Below are positions 16,795 through 25,187 of a stretch of 64,000 nt of DNA, piece by piece. The notes below the pieces were generated by a model. It was given only the letters and a program-made list of their open reading frames with translations, was not told the DNA's origin and searched no databases. Position numbers and translations under genes: made by a program. The DNA comes from Echinicola shivajiensis (GTDB taxonomy: Bacteria; Bacteroidota; Bacteroidia; Cytophagales; Cyclobacteriaceae). Within the stretch, counting starts at the first letter, position 1. Each line of letters begins with the position of its first letter. The DNA is taken from positions 372,001 through 436,000 of the forward strand of contig NZ_JAHHZM010000001.1 in NCBI RefSeq assembly GCF_018642165.1, in the 5' to 3' direction.

Positions 16795-17949
16795 ATGAAT
16801 TATAACATACTTAAAACATTCAAAACTTGGGCTATCATCCCTATCATTGCCTTAACATCAGGAATTTGTATTTCATGTAACACTGAAGGGAAAGAGATAG
16901 AAGATGAACTGCTTTCACTATCCGTACTACCATTGGAAAAGGATACAGCAGTGGTAAACTTCGAATATCTTGGCTCTATTGAGGGGAAAGTAAATGTGGA
17001 AATCCGTCCTCAGATAGAAGGTTTATTAGATCAAATCCATGTTGATGAAGGCGATTACGTAGAAAAAGGACAATTGCTTTTCACTGTAAATGCCAGCCCA
17101 TATATGGAAAGTCTTAAAAACGCCCATGCTGCTGTTGAAGTAGAAGAGGCAAAATTAGAAAATGCTAAAATAGAATTGGAAAGATTGAAGCCGTTAGTAG
17201 ATCATGACGTCATTTCAGAAGTCCAGTTAAGAACAGCCCAATCAGACTTAGAAGTAGCTAAAGCTTCTTTGGCACAGTCCAAAGCCCTGGAGGCCACCTC
17301 TAGACTAAATGTAGGTTTTACTAAAATCAAAGCCCCTGTAAGCGGATATATTGGAAGAATCCCGAAAAGAGTAGGGAACCTGGTTACTAAAAATGACACC
17401 CAGCCTGTCACCAATCTATCAGACATTAGCGAGGTATATGTTTATTTTTCCATGAGTGAATCCAATTACCTTAAATATAAAAGGATGCGCGCCGACAGCA
17501 CCTCTGACTATTATTTGAAACCAGAGGTCAAACTGATATTGGCAGATGGTAGCACCTATGAACACAAGGGACAGATTGATGCAGATGGAGGTGAAATAGA
17601 CCCATCTACAGGAACCATCACCATGCGTGCAAGCTTTAAAAACCCTGATAGATTGGTCAGAAGTGGTAACACCGGAAAAGTCATATTAGAACAAGTACAT
17701 TCTGATGTATTTTTGATTCCACAAAATGCTACCTATCAGGTACAGAACAAAACTTTTGTATACCTACTTCAGAACGACAATACCGTTAAAATGAAGGAAA
17801 TTTTCCCAAGTGGAAAATCTGGAAAAAGCTTTATTGTCAAAGGAAACGGTCTCAGCGAAGATCAAACCATCGTGCTATCAGGCATCAGCAAAATTAGCAA
17901 CGGAATGAAAATTCTTCCTGAACGCGATAAGAGGCTAGCCCAAAACTAA
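16795..17949 (+). CDS. RND efflux periplasmic adaptor (AcrA-like) lipoprotein
   Basis: About 384 residues from ATG 16795; an in-frame start at 16702 would add 31 residues lacking signal character, while this start gives a signal peptide ending in the lipobox CISCNT. Barrel-sandwich halves (VEIRPQIEGLLDQIHVDEGDYVEKGQLLF and FTKIKAPVSGYIGRIPKRVG, each a biotinyl-lipoyl-like half) flank a coiled-coil hairpin at roughly 80-145 of the mature protein (AHAAVEVEEAKLENAKIELE). Beta-barrel and membrane-proximal domains follow. It bridges the pump (50 bases downstream) to the outer-membrane channel encoded third. Substrates are likely drugs, bile-like or amphipathic compounds. Confidence 0.93.
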   Translation: MNYNILKTFKTWAIIPIIALTSGICISCNTEGKEIEDELLSLSVLPLEKDTAVVNFEYLGSIEGKVNVEIRPQIEGLLDQIHVDEGDYVEKGQLLFTVNASPYMESLKNAHAAVEVEEAKLENAKIELERLKPLVDHDVISEVQLRTAQSDLEVAKASLAQSKALEATSRLNVGFTKIKAPVSGYIGRIPKRVGNLVTKNDTQPVTNLSDISEVYVYFSMSESNYLKYKRMRADSTSDYYLKPEVKLILADGSTYEHKGQIDADGGEIDPSTGTITMRASFKNPDRLVRSGNTGKVILEQVHSDVFLIPQNATYQVQNKTFVYLLQNDNTVKMKEIFPSGKSGKSFIVKGNGLSEDQTIVLSGISKISNGMKILPERDKRLAQN

Positions 17950-17999
17950 TTTCAATAGGCAGCAAATCATTCTCTTTATTTAACCAAGAAACCAGCTAA

Positions 18000-20900
18000 A
18001 TGATAAAATATATCATCGACAGGCCGATTTTTGCCTCAGTAATTTCAATATTAATAGTATTAACTGGGGTAATTGGCCTTATAAGATTACCAGTAGCTCG
18101 ATTTCCAGACATTGCTCCGCCAAGTGTAAGGGTGGGTGTTTACTATCCGGGCAGTAACGCTGAAACCCTAGCCACATCGGTAATGACGCCATTGGAGGAA
18201 GCCATTAACGGCGTTGAAAACATGACCTATATCCGTTCAAAATCAACCAACTCTGGACGGGGTAGTATCAATATTTATTTTAAACCAGGAACTGACCCTG
18301 ATATGGCGGCAGTAAACGTCCAAAACAGGGTTTCTGCAGTTACCGGTGACTTACCACCTGAAGTGGTAAAAGAAGGCCTTTCCGTATTGAAGCGGCTTAC
18401 TGGTAATATTATGACCATTAATATTTTTGCAGAAGATGAAGACAGCCCATATGATGAAACCTTCATCCAAGGATTTTCTAGAATTGATGTAAAAAGGGAA
18501 CTGTTGAGGGTTGAAGGAGTCGCTCAGGCCTCCTTTGTGGGAAGGAGAAATTACTCCATGAGAATCTGGTTGAATCCCGAAAAACTGGCTCTATACGGCT
18601 TGGTTCCCCAAGATGTGGTCAGTCAAATCAATGACCAAAACTTTGAGGCTGCTCCAGGTAAATTTGGAGAAACTTCTGAGGAAGTTTTTGAAACAGTAAT
18701 CAAACACAAAGGTAGATTCAACACGCCTGAACAATACGAGAATATTGTCATCAAATCCAATAAAGATGGTTCTATCCTTTACCTAAGAGATATCGCGAGA
18801 ATTGAATTGGGAGCTACCAACTTGGCCAGTGACAACACAGTAGATGGAAGGCCAGCAGCCACCATCAATATTACACAGACCAACGACTCCAATGCCAAAG
18901 AAATAGATGAGAAGATCAGGAAGGTAATGGAACGTATTTCCAAAAACTTCCCTGAAGGGATCACCTATAATATTTCGTATTCGGTAAGGAATCAGATAGA
19001 CGAATCCATGGATCAAGTACTTCACACTATTTTTGAAGCATTTATCTTGGTATTCATAGTGGTATTTATCTTCCTTCAGGATTTTAGATCCACTATTATT
19101 CCAGCTATTGCCATTCCAGTCTCCCTTATCGGGACCTTCTTCTTCTTACAATTATTAGGCTTCTCCATAAATGTCCTGACCATGTTTGCCATGGTATTGG
19201 CCATCGGTATAGTAGTGGATGATGCCATCGTAGTGGTAGAGGCAGTACACCATAAACTGACGCATGACCGACTACCAGCAAAAAAGGCGACCATCTCGGC
19301 CATGAAGGAAATTTCTTCCGCTATTATCTCGATTACCATAGTGATGGCGGCTGTATTCGTCCCTGTTGGTTTCTTGGAAGGTCCTGTGGGAATGTTCTAT
19401 AGGCAATTCGCCTTTACCTTGATATTCGCCATCTTAATTTCTGCTGTCAACGCCCTTACGCTAAGCCCGGTACTTTGTGCGCTAATCCTAAAACCTGAAA
19501 AGGATGTTAATGAGGAGGATTTACCAAAAGTAAAAAGGGTGCAAAAAAGGTTATTCACTGCTTTTGAAACAGGCTTTGATTCATTCACGCATAGATATGT
19601 AAAGATTGTCAAATGGTTTTTGGTAAAAAGAACAGTGGCCATTTCAGGTCTAGTATTAATACTGGCCCTAACGGTAATTCTGTTCAAAAACACACCGAGC
19701 GCCTTTATCCCTTCTGAAGATGATAGTTTCTTGACCTATTCTCTTGTGATGCCTCCTGGATCTTCATTGCACAGAACCAGACAACCATTACAACAGGCTG
19801 ACTCAATACTTAGAAATCATCCGGCAGTATTAACAGTAAACAGTGTTTCAGGCTTTAATGTCATAGAAAATGCCCGAAGTCCATCTTTTGCTATGGGGTA
19901 TATTTCCTTAAAACCCAAATCAGAACGAGGTAAAATCAAAGACCTTGACGCACTTAAGACTGATTTGATGCGCCAAATGAGGGACATTGACGAAGCCAAA
20001 ATCAACGTATTCTCCCGACCTACAGTTCAGGGATTCGGGGAATTCAATGGGCTTGAAATGGTTATCCAAGACAGACTTGGTGAAAGCTTCACTGAATTCA
20101 GTAAAACGGCAGATGACTTTATCCAAAAATTAGTAGCTGCTCCTGAAATAGAAGATGCATTTACTAGCTTCAACGCTAATTACCCTCAGTACGAAGTAGA
20201 TATTGATTATGTAAAGGCCAAAAGTATGGGAGTTGAAGTACAGGACATGATGCGTTCAATCCAAAGCTATTTTGGACGTGTTCAATCCGGTGACTTCAAC
20301 AAGTTTGGAAGACAATATAGGGTTTATATGCAGGCGGACGTAGCCTATCGCGAGGATCTTCAATCCATGGATGCCATTTTTGTGAGGAACAACAAAGGTG
20401 AGATGGTTCCGGTCAACACTCTTATCACCCTCAAAAGGGTATATGGACCAGAAATCGTGAACCGATACAACTTGTTCAATTCCATTACGATCAATGCAAC
20501 TCCAGCTGAAGGCTACAGTTCCGGAGATGCCATGAATGCAATTGAAAAACTGGCTGAAACAGAATTGTCAACCAATTACAGCTATGAATGGACAGGAATG
20601 AGTTTGGAGGAAAAAAGCTCCGGAGTACAAACAGCTGTAATCTTCATTCTCAGCCTGGTGTTTGTCTACTTCCTCCTTGCCGCACAATATGAGAGTTATT
20701 TCCTCCCTTTTGCTGTACTGCTATCCCTACCTTGTGGGCTTTTGGGAGTGTTTGTAGCGATCAATTTGGCAGGAATCAACAATAATATATACGTACAGGT
20801 AAGTTTGATCATGCTCATTGGACTATTGGCCAAAAACGCCATACTCATAGTTGAGTTCGCCAACCAAAAACGTAAGGAAGGTTATTCAATATTTGAAGCA

Positions 20901-21158
20901 GCAGTGGAAGCGGCTAGATTAAGGATCAGGCCCATCATCATGACCTCCTTTGCATTTATTGCTGGTTTGATTCCATTGATGTGGACAGAAGGTGCTTCTG
21001 CCATAGGCAATGAATCGGTGAGTGTAGGTGCAGCCGGAGGAATGTTTGCAGGAATGATCCTGGGGATTTTCGTCATCCCAAGCCTATATATGATCTTCCA
21101 AATCGTCCATGAAAAAGTAAGTGGGAAAGTAAAGCAACTTGAACCAGCTACAGCATAA
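18000..21158 (+). CDS. RND multidrug efflux pump, HAE1 family (AcrB-like)
   Basis: 1052 residues, the normal length. The N-terminus MIKYIIDRPIFASVISILIV is the first membrane helix of HAE1 pumps. Two large periplasmic loops (about 35-335 and 560-860) separate membrane bundles. LAIGIVVDDAIVVVEAVHH in TM4 has the proton-relay Asp pair (VVDDA). GLLAKNAILIVEFANQKR in TM10 has the conserved Lys. The Asp pair plus Lys identifies a drug/hydrophobe pump rather than a heavy-metal one. Middle gene of a three-gene operon; the next gene starts 2 bases after the stop. Confidence 0.96.
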   Translation: MIKYIIDRPIFASVISILIVLTGVIGLIRLPVARFPDIAPPSVRVGVYYPGSNAETLATSVMTPLEEAINGVENMTYIRSKSTNSGRGSINIYFKPGTDPDMAAVNVQNRVSAVTGDLPPEVVKEGLSVLKRLTGNIMTINIFAEDEDSPYDETFIQGFSRIDVKRELLRVEGVAQASFVGRRNYSMRIWLNPEKLALYGLVPQDVVSQINDQNFEAAPGKFGETSEEVFETVIKHKGRFNTPEQYENIVIKSNKDGSILYLRDIARIELGATNLASDNTVDGRPAATINITQTNDSNAKEIDEKIRKVMERISKNFPEGITYNISYSVRNQIDESMDQVLHTIFEAFILVFIVVFIFLQDFRSTIIPAIAIPVSLIGTFFFLQLLGFSINVLTMFAMVLAIGIVVDDAIVVVEAVHHKLTHDRLPAKKATISAMKEISSAIISITIVMAAVFVPVGFLEGPVGMFYRQFAFTLIFAILISAVNALTLSPVLCALILKPEKDVNEEDLPKVKRVQKRLFTAFETGFDSFTHRYVKIVKWFLVKRTVAISGLVLILALTVILFKNTPSAFIPSEDDSFLTYSLVMPPGSSLHRTRQPLQQADSILRNHPAVLTVNSVSGFNVIENARSPSFAMGYISLKPKSERGKIKDLDALKTDLMRQMRDIDEAKINVFSRPTVQGFGEFNGLEMVIQDRLGESFTEFSKTADDFIQKLVAAPEIEDAFTSFNANYPQYEVDIDYVKAKSMGVEVQDMMRSIQSYFGRVQSGDFNKFGRQYRVYMQADVAYREDLQSMDAIFVRNNKGEMVPVNTLITLKRVYGPEIVNRYNLFNSITINATPAEGYSSGDAMNAIEKLAETELSTNYSYEWTGMSLEEKSSGVQTAVIFILSLVFVYFLLAAQYESYFLPFAVLLSLPCGLLGVFVAINLAGINNNIYVQVSLIMLIGLLAKNAILIVEFANQKRKEGYSIFEAAVEAARLRIRPIIMTSFAFIAGLIPLMWTEGASAIGNESVSVGAAGGMFAGMILGIFVIPSLYMIFQIVHEKVSGKVKQLEPATA

Positions 21159-21160
21159 TT

Positions 21161-22651
21161 ATGAGAAACAAAGTAGATAAATATAAATCAAGGCCACTTT
21201 CATCCATACTGATCCTATTCTTAGGTATTTTAATTTTGACAGGATGTAAAGCTGGAAAAAACTATGTCAAACCGGATCTCAGCTTGCCGGCTGCATTTAG
21301 ACATGCAGACTCTATTCAAGTAGATTCAGCAGCTAAAAAAGATGCTGTTCAAAACATCGGCGAGTTGTGTTGGAAGGAATTCTTTGAAGACAGCATATTG
21401 GTCAACCTGATCAACAAGGGGATGGAAAATAACCTTGGCCTTAAGCAAGCCAATGGGCAAATGGAAATTGCAGAGGAATATCTAAAAAAATCCAAAGCCA
21501 ATTTCTTTCCTGAAATTGCAGTGGGACCTAGCTATGAATCCCGAAGGTTTTCGGAGAAATCCTATGCTAGACCCAATAACAAACATTATGAAGGAGTAGA
21601 AAACCCTCCTTCACAATGGTTTTTGGAGCGTTCAAGAAACATGTTTTCCATGCAGTCCAGTTGGGAGATTGACCTATGGGGGAAATTCCGAAGGGAAAAG
21701 GAATCAAGCCTTGCCAAATTGGTACAGCAAGAGTCCTTCCAAAAGGCAGTAAAAACAGACCTTACTGCTCAAATAGCAACCGCTTATTATAAGTTGATGA
21801 TGCTAAAGGAACAGTTGGATGTGGCCGAATTTAACCTTAGGCTGAATGACTCCACCTTAAGCATCGTTGAACTCCAATACGCTTCAGGTATGGTTTCTTC
21901 ACTGGCTATAACGCAAACAGAATCCCAAAAACTGATTTCCGCATCTTTGGTTCCACAAATAGAAAAACAAATTGCTATCCAAGAAAACAACCTTAGTGAG
22001 CTTCTGGGTGAATATCCAGGAGATAAGTTTCTGGTAAAAAGAGATCTGGCAGACATCAGACTATTAAGCGAAATTGCCGTTGGAGTTCCAATGGAATTGG
22101 TCAGGAACAGACCTGACGTCATTGCTTCCGAGATGAGCCTTGTCTCTGCCAATGCGGACGTAGGTGTTGCCCAGGCCATGCGCTACCCCTCCCTGAAAAT
22201 TGGAGCGGACGTAGGTTTTGATGCCTTAAATGCAGGAGACCTATTTAATCCTACAGCCTTATTTGGCAGATTTGTAGGCTCCTTAACACAGCCTATTTTC
22301 CAAAACCGAAAGCTTAAAACCAATTATAAGGTATCACTAATAGAAAGGGACAATGCAGAATTGGCCTTCCGAGAAAAAGTCCTAGGAGCAGTTACGGAAA
22401 TCTCCAATAAATTGATCAGCATTCAAAAAGCGGAAGAGGAGTATGATATCGCCAAGCAAAGGTTAAAAAACTCCAGAAGAGCAGTAAGGGATTCTTATTT
22501 GCTATTTAGTAGCGGTTATGCGAATTATCTGGAAGTCATCAATGCCCAAAGCAATGCTTTGGAGACAGAACTATACATGGTCGATATAAAAATGCAGTTG
22601 TTAATGGCCAATATAGAGCTGTACAGAAGCTTGGGTGGTGGCTGGAAATAA
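21161..22651 (+). CDS. outer-membrane efflux channel lipoprotein (NodT/TolC family)
   Basis: 496 residues with lipobox LTGCKAG, then GKNYVKPDLSLPAAFR, the classic NodT-family opening, and two repeated outer-membrane efflux domains (about 75-270 and 290-490). Long helices such as SLAKLVQQESFQKAVKTDLT and QKAEEEYDIAKQRLKNSRRA form the periplasmic tunnel; RNRPDVIASEMSLVSANADV marks the start of the second repeat. It completes the tripartite pump with the two preceding genes and is followed by a strong terminator. Confidence 0.94.
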   Translation: MRNKVDKYKSRPLSSILILFLGILILTGCKAGKNYVKPDLSLPAAFRHADSIQVDSAAKKDAVQNIGELCWKEFFEDSILVNLINKGMENNLGLKQANGQMEIAEEYLKKSKANFFPEIAVGPSYESRRFSEKSYARPNNKHYEGVENPPSQWFLERSRNMFSMQSSWEIDLWGKFRREKESSLAKLVQQESFQKAVKTDLTAQIATAYYKLMMLKEQLDVAEFNLRLNDSTLSIVELQYASGMVSSLAITQTESQKLISASLVPQIEKQIAIQENNLSELLGEYPGDKFLVKRDLADIRLLSEIAVGVPMELVRNRPDVIASEMSLVSANADVGVAQAMRYPSLKIGADVGFDALNAGDLFNPTALFGRFVGSLTQPIFQNRKLKTNYKVSLIERDNAELAFREKVLGAVTEISNKLISIQKAEEEYDIAKQRLKNSRRAVRDSYLLFSSGYANYLEVINAQSNALETELYMVDIKMQLLMANIELYRSLGGGWK

Positions 22652-22680
22652 TTAAAAAGACATATTTAAACCAACTATAT

Positions 22681-22717
22681 GCCCCGGGATTCTACTTTGA
22701 TCCTGGGGCTTTTTTTC
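22681..22717 (+). terminator. intrinsic terminator of the RND efflux operon
   Basis: GCCCC-G-GGAT pairs with ATCC-T-GGGGC (22681-22709), followed by a run of seven T, 30 bases after the channel gene stop. Confidence 0.9.
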
Positions 22718-22963
22718 AATCTAACTTACGCGGAGATAGTACAGCTTAAAAGTTTAACCGCAAAGGCTACAAAGAAAGCGGAGAGCCTCACTCTTCCATC
22801 ATACTATCCACAGATAAAAAGGATAAACACAGATTGCATCATAGTCATGGTCTCTCTATTTTGAATAGAATTTGTAAACGGTCTAATACTGTCAATCCCC
22901 ACTAACCCCATTTTAATCCGTAGTTCCATATTTTAACGCTTGATCATATTATTATTAACTAAA
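22718..22963. repeat. candidate degenerate intergenic repeat (CCGCAAAG / CACAGATT type)
   Basis: Gene-free spacer holding AACCGCAAAGGCTACAAAGA and CCACAGATAAAAAGGATAAA followed by CACAGATT. Strings of this sort recur between genes in many Bacteroidota genomes in my experience. Only one copy is in this window, so repetition cannot be shown here. A short rightward reading frame through it has no coding character. Confidence 0.35.
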
Positions 22964-22990
22964 CAAAAAGCCCTGCTTTTCAAGCAGGGC
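22964..22990 (-). terminator. intrinsic terminator of the SAM-riboswitch gene
   Basis: On the minus strand GCCCTGCTT-GAAAAGCAGGGC is followed by TTTTTGTTT, about 37 bases after the stop at 23027. Confidence 0.88.
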
Positions 22991-23026
22991 ATCAGTATGG
23001 TTATTAATTAATGGTTTATTATGATA

Positions 23027-23518
23027 TTATAAGCTCAATTCATTGAACAATAATTTCTCTTCTAGTCGGTGTTTTTCCTGATTCACCAACACTTTTTTCA
23101 ATACCTTTTTGAATCTTATTTCTTCGTTGACAATTTTAAATATCTTTTCTAAATATTCTTTTGCAACCGATTCATTATTTTTATAAAACTTCAAAGAAAA
23201 GCTTCTTTTCTCATGGATATTTTCCAAATATACTTCCTTAGGTTGTCCTGCAAGAACGATACCTCTGAACAATGCATAGTGATCAGCCAAATCAGCCTCT
23301 AAGCTGAAATATATAACCTGAAAACTTTTATTTGAATTTTGAAAATTAGCAAAATCAAAAGCTCCCTGACCTTCTACTTTAACAGCATCATGCTGATCTA
23401 ACCAATCAAAAACATTAATGTCAGATTGATCCTGAGCATTATTTCTGATTACAGATTTAAAGCTGAAGGTATTTGGTGCAAGTGAAGTATTATTATAGTT
23501 AGAAGCTGTAGCTGTCAT
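23027..23518 (-). CDS. unknown protein under a SAM-I riboswitch
   Basis: 163 residues from ATG 23518; a GTG reading from 23599 would add 27 Gln/Asn-rich residues and overlap a small upstream ORF, so the ATG is preferred. The N-terminal 30 residues are low-complexity (MTATASNYNNTSLAPNTFSF). The middle (FDWLDQHDAVKVEGQGAFDF to YFSLEADLADHYALFRGIVL) looks like a compact alpha/beta domain. The C-terminus is a charged amphipathic helix (EEIRFKKVLKKVLVNQEKHR). No signal peptide or membrane segment is seen, so it is probably cytoplasmic. I do not recognise the family. Its position downstream of a SAM-I aptamer and ahead of a terminator, with no methionine or SAM enzyme in the unit, suggests a role in methionine/SAM homeostasis that is not yet named. 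Confidence 0.7.
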   Translation of the reverse strand: MTATASNYNNTSLAPNTFSFKSVIRNNAQDQSDINVFDWLDQHDAVKVEGQGAFDFANFQNSNKSFQVIYFSLEADLADHYALFRGIVLAGQPKEVYLENIHEKRSFSLKFYKNNESVAKEYLEKIFKIVNEEIRFKKVLKKVLVNQEKHRLEEKLLFNELSL

Positions 23519-23573
23519 GATATTTCTTTTTATAATGTTATTAGTTGTTTGATTTTGGCTGAGTTGATTTTGA

Positions 23574-23633
23574 TCAACAACAGTAGTTTTTGGTGTCACT
23601 TGGTAAATAGTCCTGCATTCGCTGTGTTCCCAT
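23574..23633 (-). CDS. 19-codon upstream ORF ending Cys-Cys
   Basis: MGTQRMQDYLPSDTKNYCC followed by TGA. It starts 10 bases after the riboswitch P1 helix ends and stops 55 bases before the preferred start of the unknown gene. Two Met and two tandem Cys near the stop in a SAM-controlled leader suggest a sulphur-amino-acid-sensing leader peptide, but this is inference; it could be chance. Confidence 0.4.
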   Translation of the reverse strand: MGTQRMQDYLPSDTKNYCC

Positions 23634-23642
23634 CTTTCTTTT

Positions 23643-23774
23643 AATTTATAGGTCCTTTAATTGATTTAGGCAGGATTTAGCACCTTTTCTCCCCTCCTTC
23701 CAATAAGAAGGTTCGAGAGGGATAGGTTGCTATAGGTTCTCAGAGCCTGATCTCTCCCCTATTCTTTATAAATT
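23643..23774 (-). promoter_or_regulatory. SAM-I (S-box) riboswitch
   Basis: On the minus strand the P1 helix AATTTATA (23774-23767) pairs with TATAAATT (23650-23643). Between them lie the conserved S-box blocks in order: AAAGAATAGGGGAGAGATCA, GGCTCTGAGAACC, the invariant AGCAACC, a P4-like stem, then AAGGTGCTAAATCCTGCC. The AGCAACC and AAGGTGCTAAATCC blocks are the hallmark of SAM-I aptamers. It should shut off the downstream leader ORF and gene when SAM is high. The P1 3' strand lies 10 bases before a start codon, and no terminator follows the aptamer, which favours control of translation. Confidence 0.88.
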
Positions 23775-23812
23775 AGTTACTTACCTAAGAGGCTTTTCAC
23801 TAATAACTTTTT

Positions 23813-23820
23813 CAAAGGTA
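23813..23820 (-). promoter_or_regulatory. -7 element TACCTTTG upstream of the SAM riboswitch
   Basis: The minus strand reads TACCTTTG, an exact TAnnTTTG match, placing the start of transcription about 30 bases before the aptamer. No clear -33 TTG is present. Confidence 0.45.
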
Positions 23821-24140
23821 AAACATTTTTTTTAATTTACTAATATCCCTATAGATTTTGTAGGGTTTTATTTTTCACCTTTTAAAATTCAGACAATCAA
23901 AACCTAAGCCACATTCGAATAAACCCCATTTCCATTGATTTTTAGGCTAAAAAATATTTTTCAAATCAAGGAAATATTTTTTTTCAAACCACCTTATCTG
24001 GAACAAAGCTTCAATTATACTTGGTCTTGAAATTCAAAATATTTAGGCAATACTTGAATCAGTGCATGTTTAATCCCATTGAGTAAATAAGAATAGATTA
24101 GTGATTTTGCAGCCGGTTCCTATTTATGCACATTTTTAAC

Positions 24141-24148
24141 TACTTTTG
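24141..24148 (+). promoter_or_regulatory. candidate -7 element TACTTTTG for the arginase gene
   Basis: TACTTTTG matches TAnnTTTG about 68 bases before the arginase start. There is no good -33 box at the expected spacing. Confidence 0.35.
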
Positions 24149-24215
24149 TGGGAATCATTTTATATCCTCTTGAGATGTAAACCCTAAACCCAAATAAACC
24201 GAAGAGAAAAAGTTA

Positions 24216-25166
24216 ATGAGAAACATTGAACTTGTAGAAGTAAGGTCAGAATTGGCAGCAGGAACCCGTGGAGCTAGTCTCGGAATAGATGCACTAAAAA
24301 TTGCCAGCTTGGACAAAAAGTCTAACTTTTTCACCAAGTTTGATCCAATCAGTGTGCCAGATGCCAACAATTACCTTTGGAAGGACAATATCTATCCAAA
24401 CGCAAAACACATTGACGGAGTCTATGAAGTGATCAAAAATGTTCATGACACCATAAAAGACCTAAGATTGGAAAGAAAGTTTCCTATCATTTTGGCGGGA
24501 GATCATTCTACTGCTGCTGGAAGTATTATGGGAATCAAATCAGCCAATCCCGAAAAAAGACTAGGGGTAATATGGATAGATGCACATGCCGATATCCACA
24601 GTCCATACACCAGCCCTTCCGGAAATATGCATGGAATGCCCTTGGGCATGTGCCTTCAGGAAGACAACCTTGCCAATAAAATAAAGTCTCCCTCTGAAGA
24701 GGAAATTCAATATTGGGAGAAAATAAAAAAGGTCGGGGGAGATTTCCCCAAAATAAATGCGGAAGATATCGTCTATATTTCAGTTAGGGATACCGAGGAA
24801 CCTGAAAATGCCCTGATCAAGAAACATGGGATCAAAAACTTTTCCACTGAAGAGATCAGAACAAAGGGAATTTCTAGAGTTGCCAATGAGGCCTTGACCA
24901 TACTTAAGGATTGTGAGCAAATCTACATTTCCTTTGATGTAGACAGTATGGACAGTAATATTTCTAAAGGAACAGGTACTCCGGTGCCGGATGGGCTAAG
25001 TGTAGATGAAGCCATCCATTTAAATGAAGAATTGATAAAAGATAAAAGAGTTTGTTGTTGGGAAATCGTAGAAGTCAACCCAACCTTGGACTCAGAAAAT
25101 GTCATGGCAGAAAACGCCTTTGATGTTTTGGAGTCTATGACCAATTCATTGGTAAGCAACTTTTAA
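24216..25166 (+). CDS. rocF: arginase family enzyme, probably arginase
   Basis: 316 residues. The binuclear manganese site is complete: GDHS near 108-111, DAHADIHSP near 130-138 and SFDVDSMD near 247-254. SGNMHGMPLG after the second motif is the arginine-binding loop typical of arginases (agmatinases differ here), so L-arginine to ornithine plus urea is the likely reaction. It lies 21 bases before argS on the same strand, so arginine breakdown and arginyl-tRNA supply may be expressed together. Formiminoglutamase or agmatinase activity is less likely but not excluded. Confidence 0.85.
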   Translation: MRNIELVEVRSELAAGTRGASLGIDALKIASLDKKSNFFTKFDPISVPDANNYLWKDNIYPNAKHIDGVYEVIKNVHDTIKDLRLERKFPIILAGDHSTAAGSIMGIKSANPEKRLGVIWIDAHADIHSPYTSPSGNMHGMPLGMCLQEDNLANKIKSPSEEEIQYWEKIKKVGGDFPKINAEDIVYISVRDTEEPENALIKKHGIKNFSTEEIRTKGISRVANEALTILKDCEQIYISFDVDSMDSNISKGTGTPVPDGLSVDEAIHLNEELIKDKRVCCWEIVEVNPTLDSENVMAENAFDVLESMTNSLVSNF

Positions 25167-25187
25167 GTATAAATTATATAACTAAGA

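Noticed and set aside
22679-22864. Rightward 61-codon frame after the efflux operon
   Set aside because: It starts in the terminator hairpin and runs through the repeat-like spacer; no codon or family signal.
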